DNA from: Salvator merianae
Taxonomy: Eukaryota; Chordata; Lepidosauria; Squamata; Teiidae
Reading direction: 5' to 3'
Length of the DNA: 64,000 bases
Assembly (NCBI GenBank): GCA_003586115.2
Contig: QVOM02000001.1
Location: 20,153,289 to 20,217,288, forward strand
The position numbers and the translations under genes were made by a program. Below the pieces are notes generated by a model. The model did no database searches. It worked only from the letters and a program-made list of their open reading frames with translations, and was not told the origin of the DNA. Position 1 is the first letter of the stretch. Each line of letters opens with the position of its first letter. Positions 41,701 to 50,700 of the stretch are shown here, piece by piece.

Positions 41701-44700
41701 ATAACACGCACAGTGCAAATGGTCATTCTAACCTGGTCAGCGTGAAAAGGCCTTGAGTTCAGTTTTTGGTATCTACAGTTGTTACTGAGTAGAGCTGTGA
41801 CTCCTTACTGTATAGACAAATCCATATGTTTTCTTTTTCTTTTCTTTTTTTTTTCAACAGTGCAAAATGCTTTACTAATTCCTACTACTAAGATAATTTT
41901 CATTTCCCCGATTGGCCTACAGTTCTGGCATTTGATTTCCCATCCAACAACTAACTGGTACTGCTTAGCATTAATCCTGTTTAGCATTCATAATCAGGTA
42001 AGATTAGCAAGAGATACCCGAACCTAACCTAAATGCAGTTTTAATGGTGAGACATGAGCGAGAGCCAGGTTGAGTTAACATGCAATGGAGGCTTAACACA
42101 AAAGATTTTTCACCACAAAGGCCAGAGTCACACTAGAACCAAAAGATCAATTTCAGGCCACCTGTCGTGTTGAGATCACAAAATGACAGGTCACCGTTTT
42201 AACAAATAATCCTCACTGAGACCATGTTGCTATTCTCCCCAGCCTCAGCCCCGGTGAAAGGAGATGATTTGGGGCAGGTTGTGGGTGGGCAGGGGCACAG
42301 TTCCATTCCCTTCTTGCCCAGTGCTGGATGTTGTGGGTGTACTAGAGGGGAGCCATTGTCCCCCACTTCCAGTTCCAGTGAGCCCTTGCAGGCTCCCACC
42401 TGGCTACTTCACTGTGGTGACAGGAGGCATCTGTGGGAGGCTTCCGGTGCAGATGGGGAGGAGGCAGGGCCACCTGAGTTGCTTGGACTGGAGGAGGTGA
42501 ACAAGAAGGTGTGGGTGACAGCTTGGGGCTGCCTGGCCAGATTGGTTCCCCCCCTTTCTCTCCTTCTCCCCCCAGCCAGCCTCTGCTGCTGAGCTCAGGG
42601 CACGAGAGCAAGGCATCAGCGTGGCAGGAAAGAAGCCTATCCCTGCAATTGCGCTTTTTTCCTTTTACAAAATAACACAAAATGGAGGCTTAACACAAAA
42701 GAAGGGAAAAGGACTGGGGCAAGGATAAGGGAGGAACTAGAAGTGGGGGACAATGGTGCCACCCCTCTAGTATACCCAGAACATCCAGCATTGGGTAAGA
42801 GGGGAATGAAACCATCCCCCTGCCCATCCCAAATAGCCTCATTCTGTTCACACAGCAAAAACTTAAAATAAACTAATGAGGTCAAATGGCTTCACTGCTG
42901 ATATAATCCAATTAAAGAATAGTCTGTTTAGTCCAGGAAAAAAAGAAAAGAAAAGAAAAGAAAAGAAAAGAAAAGAAAAGAAAAGAAAAGAAAAGAAAAG
43001 GAGGATTTTGATGTCTGGACTGTCAATCAGAAAACATTCTGGAATTTGATTAAATGTCATTTCTGATTACAGCCGAACTGGAGTAAATGAAGATGCAGTA
43101 CTTAATAGCTGCATCCTTGAAAACAATAGATACAAGTGACTGAGTTGTCATGAGAACTGAATTTTTCATTATGTGTGCCTAGTTAAAAAGCAGGCACTGA
43201 GGATGTTTTCACACTTACCACATTAGAACAGGATAATTATCCTATTCTAACGTGGTATTGATCAAGCCATGTGGACACCATCCATGCTGCATGGCCCTAG
43301 TCTGCACTACGAGAAGAAGAACAGGATTCTCAGTGTGAATGCTGGTTTCCTTGTTTGATCCTTACTGCGACTGCAGCCAGGAAGTGTCCGTCTGCTGACA
43401 TAGTAACTGGCGGTGCCTTGCAGTGCACAAGCTCATTTATGTGATCGCACAGGCACCATTGTCAAGTGTAGCACAACATGGTGTGGTGGTGCATTTGCAC
43501 CCAGAAATGGGTGCAAATGCACTTTACCAGGAGCTGATTATCAGCTCCTGGTAAAGCTGTGGAGCATTAATTTGTCCTCCACAGCTAGTCATGATCAGGA
43601 GCAGCGTTATGTTGCTTCTGGTCATGAGGGCCTCCGCAGAGCACAGAAGCACTTTGCTAGTGAGCATCTCAGATGCTCGCTAGTACAAAGTGTGAACAGG
43701 CTGTGTTTGTCCTCATAGAAAACATGTGTGTTTGAGGTACAGTTTTGTTCTGCCAGACTATGGGCCTTTCTGTCCGCCCTGCCTTGCAGTGATGCAAACC
43801 AGTGGGTCTGAACCAATAAGGGCTGATATGGAACAGCGCTATTTACATGTTGGCGCTGTTCTAGACCAGCCCTTGCACTGGGACCGATGAGCTCATGGGT
43901 TCCAGGGCTGGCCTCCAAAGGCTCTGAAGGGCTAGGAATGAAAGAGAACCTATTTTGGTGACATGCTTTGGTGTGCAATGTTGAGGACTACAGGAAATCT
44001 AGAGACAGGGCCCCTTATCTGCATTACTCTCCATCCTGCGCAGACGGGTCATACCAGTGGTAGGTGGGGCATCCTGTCTCCTGCATTAAGGTGTGGAAGG
44101 GAGGTCCTTAGTACACTTGCTGGCAAGGAATACAAGCAGATGCAGAAATGGTCCTGTGGCTCATGCACAGGTAGCAAAACAGTTTCTTGAAAGAGCCTTA
44201 GAAAGGCATTTGCATCTTCATTCTGTCTTTGATTCCCCTTTTCTAGCCTGCAATGTTCATGGAAAGGGAGAGGTAAACTAGCATATGATCAATCCCATCT
44301 ACAAACTGTCTCTAGGCTGCCTCAGATAGGCTTTTTGCTACTATGGCCCTTTCTGCACTTGGACTTATTCCAGATTATATCTCAGAATAGGGACCTGCCA
44401 TCTGCATGCTAGTGCAGATTGTAGTAGGCCCTGGGCATGACCTTTCATAGTTTGCACTAGCATGTGGATGGCAGGTCCCTATTCTGGGATATAATCCACA
44501 ATAAGGCCAAGTGCAGAAAGGGCCTATGTGTGAGCACAGCTTGTACATCTCTAGTTTTCTTAAGTTCCTCTCTCCTGTATGAAGAAAAGGCGCTTGCATA
44601 CAAACATACCACTGAATTCCATACAATACAAAATCATGCATAGAAACATGAAATCCACAAACAATATTCACATTTACTTTAATAGATATGGTCCAACAAG

Positions 44701-47700
44701 TATATATACATTCATGAATACAGAAAGTATAAACTTTAGTGCAAATCTCACCTTCTAACTTTTTACTAAAATTCTTGGCATGCCTCAGATATAGTTAAGC
44801 CACCCTGATTATCAGCTTCAGCTCAAAGTGCTGTGATAACAATCTTGCTAACCTATGTTTAGAGCATTATGGTTCTGAAAAACATCTGCTGTTCTTTATC
44901 CAATGATTGCACATGAGACGGAATTCACCCCCTTTTTTGACATCCTCTTCTGAAGATTAATTACTATCATCATGTCTTGCCTCCAATATTTGTTTAGATC
45001 TTATCATGTACTAAGAAAAGATCTTTGGCCATTCCTGCTCTTATCATTGCTATTCCTGTACAAGAGAGACCACCTGTGCAGGAAAAATCAATCCATCCCA
45101 AGCTGAGTCCTGGCACCAGCTGGTAGTGGATCTGCCAGGTGCATGGAAAAAGCCGGGGGTCCTCTTTTATGCTGAGCAGTCTGGTATTTTAAGAGATCTC
45201 CGAACTGTTATCCTATTTTTGTATTTCAGTCCTGGATATGCAAAGTGAGATAGAATGCTGGAGTGCAATCTATTGTCCTTTGCATCTTTTTGCTTTAAAA
45301 AGCCTAAAGCAAGCTGGCTTATCAAATAATCCTGGGTAGGAAATGATATCATTTTGACTTGTCTTGCCAGAACAGGGAAATAGTATAGTTACTCAGAGCA
45401 TCAGAAGCTTCTGTTTTTATGGCCCAGCTGCCAGCTGGCAGTGGTGGTTCAGGTTCAACAAGACTGGCCCAAGACATTTTGATGCCTGAGGTGAAGAATA
45501 AGATGGTGCCCTGACACCAGCTCCCACAGACAAGCTGGCATGACTAACAAGTTTATTTCAACAAATGGCAACAGGACAGCATCTTCCAGAGGACAGTAGA
45601 CATGCAGGGCAGGATAATGACTTTGCTTGCCTCTGTACAGCAACTCACCACTGTTTCCCATTCCCTAGCACACACTACAAGAGGTTTGCCTTAACTGATG
45701 GCTACCTTATTTAGCTTATTTAGCTTTCTTTTATTTATTTAAATCATATCACCTTTCGGAAAGAACCTCCTCTATACTTAAAAGGGAATACTTCCCTCCT
45801 TAGAGATTTAATTTATGGGGAAGGTAATAATCAATAACTCTTGATGTATAATATAATTAATTAATTGAGAAGAAAGTGATTTAAAGGTGGGATCCAGCAG
45901 AGAAATTAATGGTATAAATTAATCTGAAATAAAACTGATCTGAGCAATTGGGTTAAAGGACCTAATAACTGAAGAATTTATTCCAGGAGATTTCCATGGG
46001 TTATTCATTAGCTTGCCTCCAACGAAATGTGCAGTAATTATTTTTAAATTTGCACCTGTATGACAAATTGCCAGGTTCTGTGCACAGAAAATATAATATG
46101 GAAAATCTATGCAAATATGCACACTTTTTAATTGCTGTTTGCTTTTCATGCTATATAAGTGGCCACCCTTTCCTACAAAAAGACATATGTATTAGAAATA
46201 CTGGGATTGTGTTCTAGAATTTATGAATGTTCAGTATATATGCTACTACTGGCTGAGGCTGATAGAATTTCATCATCCGTTTCCATCCTATGAAGCTGGA
46301 ATAGCACATAAAATGGATGGAGTTGGCTTTAAGATTGCACATGTAGTGTTAATGGCATTCCATGTAGAGATATAAGAAACCCTTCAATACAGCTATGATT
46401 AGACTGGTTTTGGCAGCAGAAAGTGTGGCTTCCAGCCCCTGCCTCAATCTGCATTCCTTGATCTGCAATCCATCCCTGATATTTCATTGCAGCTCAGGAG
46501 CACCCCATAGAATTTTGCCGATATTGTCTTGTTGATAATTAGATCACTGTATACTTTTCATTATGACCCGTCACTGGAAATATTTAATCATTTCTGTCTG
46601 GCAATTGAAATGCACAGATTGCCTCACAACTCTTTTCTTACCCATTCATGACCCCAGAAAAAGGTAGGGATACTAGAGAGTGATGCTGAAAATGCCTGGC
46701 TTGCCCCAAAGAATCCAGGATCTTTCCTACAATTCTTCTCCTTTCACACCACTACCACCACTACATGAATAGTTCTAAATTATGTGGAAATACAGAGTCT
46801 GAACTGATTGGTCCCATACAGAGCTGGCAAGTCCTGTTCACATTAGGTAGTCAAGGAAATGTGCTAAAAATTACAGAAATGTTTGCCTATTCTTATTTGG
46901 CTGGTTCAAATACAATACTGCATTTCTGTTCTCTCTGTGGTACAAATGCATTTCAGAGGAATGAGCTGGTGGAATCTGAAGCCAACATTCTGCATCAGAG
47001 AACTACCGCCTTGGTCTCCATAATGAGACAGCATAACTGCAACAAACCAATACAGAAAGTGAGTATTTTCACACAGCAGGGCTGCGTTGCTTCCTTTCTT
47101 CATAATCCAGCACCATTTCAAGATGATGTCTGGCAAGGACCATTGTGGTCAGAGTTTTCCTGTCCCCAAAAAGCAGCAGCAAATAAAGTGCAGTAGGGGG
47201 AAAGGAAATGTGAGTCAATTATGTCTCGCTATGTATTTTCTAAGCATTACTGCAGTCATGTAAGGGAAAGGTTTGAACTGGTATCTAGCTTGCAGCATTT
47301 GTTAGCATTTAGCTTGATTTCCAAACTTCGGTTCAAATCTCTATTATATGTACTAGACAAATTACCTGTGGAAAAAGCAAGATATTTTACTCATAGCCTT
47401 GTCTATTAAGTATTCAATAGATACTTTATACATAGCCTTGACTACTAAGAAGCACACATATCTGCTACAAAACTACATCTGGCAAGAAGTCTAGAGCTGT
47501 ACAAGTTGATGAAAGGGCTGTCTAAGACTGTGATCAGACATAACAAAAGGGGCACTTCAAAGGCAATGGTGTGTGGTCCTCATGTCCCCAACCTTCTCTA
47601 ATCCACTTTTTCTGGTATAGATAGAATGTCCATGAGAGAGGGGAGGGGTAGATTGGTGTGTGAACAATCCCACCTTGAAGCCTTCTTTAAGCCACTTCAG

Positions 47701-50700
47701 AAGTGCTTTTTTTGTTGTATCTGGTCACAGCCTTAGATTGTACAATAAAGTACTCCCACTATCTTACTGCAGCTTTTCAGTCCCAGGGAAGATCTGTAGC
47801 AGTAGATAAGCTGAGTTTCAAATAAAAATTGCTCACCATTTCTCAGGAATCCTAAATATATTTTTACAGTACTAGTGGCAAAGTCCACTTTGGTTCCTGG
47901 CATGCTTTATATTTCAATGTGATTTCTGTTTCTCTAGGATTACAAGTTAACGCTTAGGTGGTTCCATTCTTTAACATCTTTTAAAAAAGAAAATAAGTAA
48001 GTGGATCAAAATTGCTCTAGTACTTTGTAATGCACACCGCACAGAACATGCCTGCACACTTCTCCATTTGCATCTCATAAACACTGGGTGTAGTATTCAC
48101 ATAAGTGAAGAATAAACAGTGTTTCTTAAAATTAAGTCTGCGATGCCAGTGTAAGAGTGTCTGTAATTTTTTTTTTTTTTTGGTTTGAGATTGGCACTTG
48201 CAGCTTACGTTAGACACTTCAGTGAAGCAATGCTTTAGGAGATTACCATCTGTTTACAAAGAATATGAGGGCTTTGCAGAAACCTGCCTTGGATACTCAA
48301 ACTGTTTTAGTTTGAAAACAATATTCTGCTTTTCCTACAAGGTTTTAGTAAACAAGGCTTTCTCTTAGGAGAAATGGGGGAGAGAGGCAGGCTTTGGCAG
48401 TGACAGTTCTGCTTCCACACAGGCTTCCACTTTAAAGGGACCCTCATGAGTACTTTTGCTATGTAGAATGTAATGTAAGATAGATGACATATGGAGTAAG
48501 TTCTAACCCCAACTTCACATTCTAAGACACACCCAGGTGATAACAGTTAAGATGCAAGTAGTAGGGGAAAATGTGTGGGGTTTTCCCCTACCTGCACTGG
48601 GTGCCCTGCTGCCAGAATACACACATTTTGGAAGCACTGGGAAGACAGGGTGAGGGCAAAATGTGCCCAACCCCCTTTGCTGAACTGCCAACCGCTGTGG
48701 TGTCAAAGACTTCAGAATGACCAAATCTGTCTCAAAGCCCTAGCAAGTAGGAATGGCTCTGATGGTTACATCTTTAGGATATTTGTGGAACTGCAAAAGT
48801 AGGCTATCCCCTGGGATGGACGAATCTGGCATACTGCCAACATTTGATGTTCCTCTAGTTTGGTCCCTGAAAGTGCTAAAAGGGCTCAAGATTTTGGTTA
48901 TCTTGAAGTGCCTCAGAGAGAGAGTGTGTGGCACTCATGTTCCCAAACCTTCTCTAATCGTCTTTTTCTAGCACAGAATGGTCATGAGAGGGGGAGGAGC
49001 AACTGGTGTGTGAACAATCCCACCTTGAAGCCTTCTCTAAGCTGTCTCAAAGGTGCCTCAGATACCTTGTTTTTTTGCTGTGTCTGATCACAGCTTCCCA
49101 TTGAGATCTGTCAATGCTATTAATAATATTTCTTTGCCTTTTTCATTGTGAGTTTTGTTGACAACCTGTGCGATCCACAGCTTCGATTACTGCTTTGTTT
49201 TTATGTGCATAATGACTTCGTTCCTATTGATTTTTTTTTTTTTTTTTTGCCAGTTTCAAGAGCCTGCTAAGGGACAGAATATTTTCTCTAATATCTGGAA
49301 ATCTGAAAATATGAAGGGAATGAAAAACCAATTGTTTCAATCTCCCTCCTCAGTCAAAAAAACCAAAATAAAAATAAAACCTTGAGAAAACACTGGTTGC
49401 TGGCACTGGCCTGTGGATGCATGGGGTTATAAAAGTGGCCCTCATCAACTGTAAACAAAAATGACCAGAGGTAGGTACAATTATGTAATTACAGATACAT
49501 GAAAGTTGTGGGTATAAAACTGCTGAGTTTCAAGGGATTGTTGACAATGTATTTCTTCACTTCAGTCTCAGGAAGAAACATGTTTTTGAATGCTCCCTCA
49601 CACAAATAGCTCACATCATGTAGTAAACTAGTGGTCAGCGGTGGCCTGTCACTTTAAGGGCGGGTGTTCAGAACCCACAGGAAGAGGATGATCGCTGTTC
49701 ACAGGGCCTCCGGGCCTCCATACTGTCACAGCTTTAAGGGGGTTCCAAACACCCCCCCCCCCTTAAAGCAACAGGCTGCCACTGCTAACAGCCTTACTTA
49801 TTCTGATTCAAATGCCACACGGGTACTACAAAAGCTTCCCCTAGCACCTGTGCTTCTTTGAAGTCAAAGGCCAGAAACCATATGCTATGTTTTCATTGCA
49901 TCATTATGCAATTTCTGCAATCCCTCCCCAATGCCCAGATTTCAGAAGAGTGGAAACTGGCAAAGAAAAAATTGGAATGACCAAAGTTTGGAATAGCAAC
50001 ACGTAATACTGTGCGTCCTCATGGCGGTTTGGAAGAGCCCAAGGTCACAGAAAGGACCATGCTCAATTCCTCCTCTGTGATGATGTACCCTTTTACTGTA
50101 TTACATGTGAAGAACTTTATTCATATGGGATACATTTAGCCATGTAACTGTAATCTAAATTCTATTGTTTCACTGCATCAATTTTCCTTCATAATGACTC
50201 ATTCATTTCTAGGATCCATACAAGCAAATGAAGGGCTGTGAGATGAAGACATGACTTACATTAAAGCATAAACAGTCCACATTTTTCTTATCTATTGTAT
50301 ATCGTCATCAGAAACTAATGAGACAACTGACAGAATAAGTGTTATGAAATATATGAAAGGCATATCAGTGACTTAATGATGTGATCTAGAATAATTTTGA
50401 AACACAAATGTGTTTATAAACAATAACCTAAAACACATGCCTGAGCCACTGTTACCCATCTCATAGAAAAGAGTGTTGGCATGATAAGAACTTCATTGTA
50501 ACTTATTAATTTTTCCTCTAATGAATTCAATGTAACCTTTACCAACCTGGTGCCCTCTGCATGTTTCAAATTCCAGTACCCATAAGGCTTTGCCAGCATG
50601 GTTAAGTTTTAAGGAAGATTGGGACTTGTAATCTAAAACATCTGGAGGGAACCAGCTTGGCAAATAATTATCTCAGATGTACCCATCCTGCTGAATTAAA

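Noticed and set aside
46765..47196. 143-residue plus-strand ORF in intron 1
   Set aside because: No recognised domain, no splice or promoter signals that can be trusted; length is within chance for this amount of sequence.
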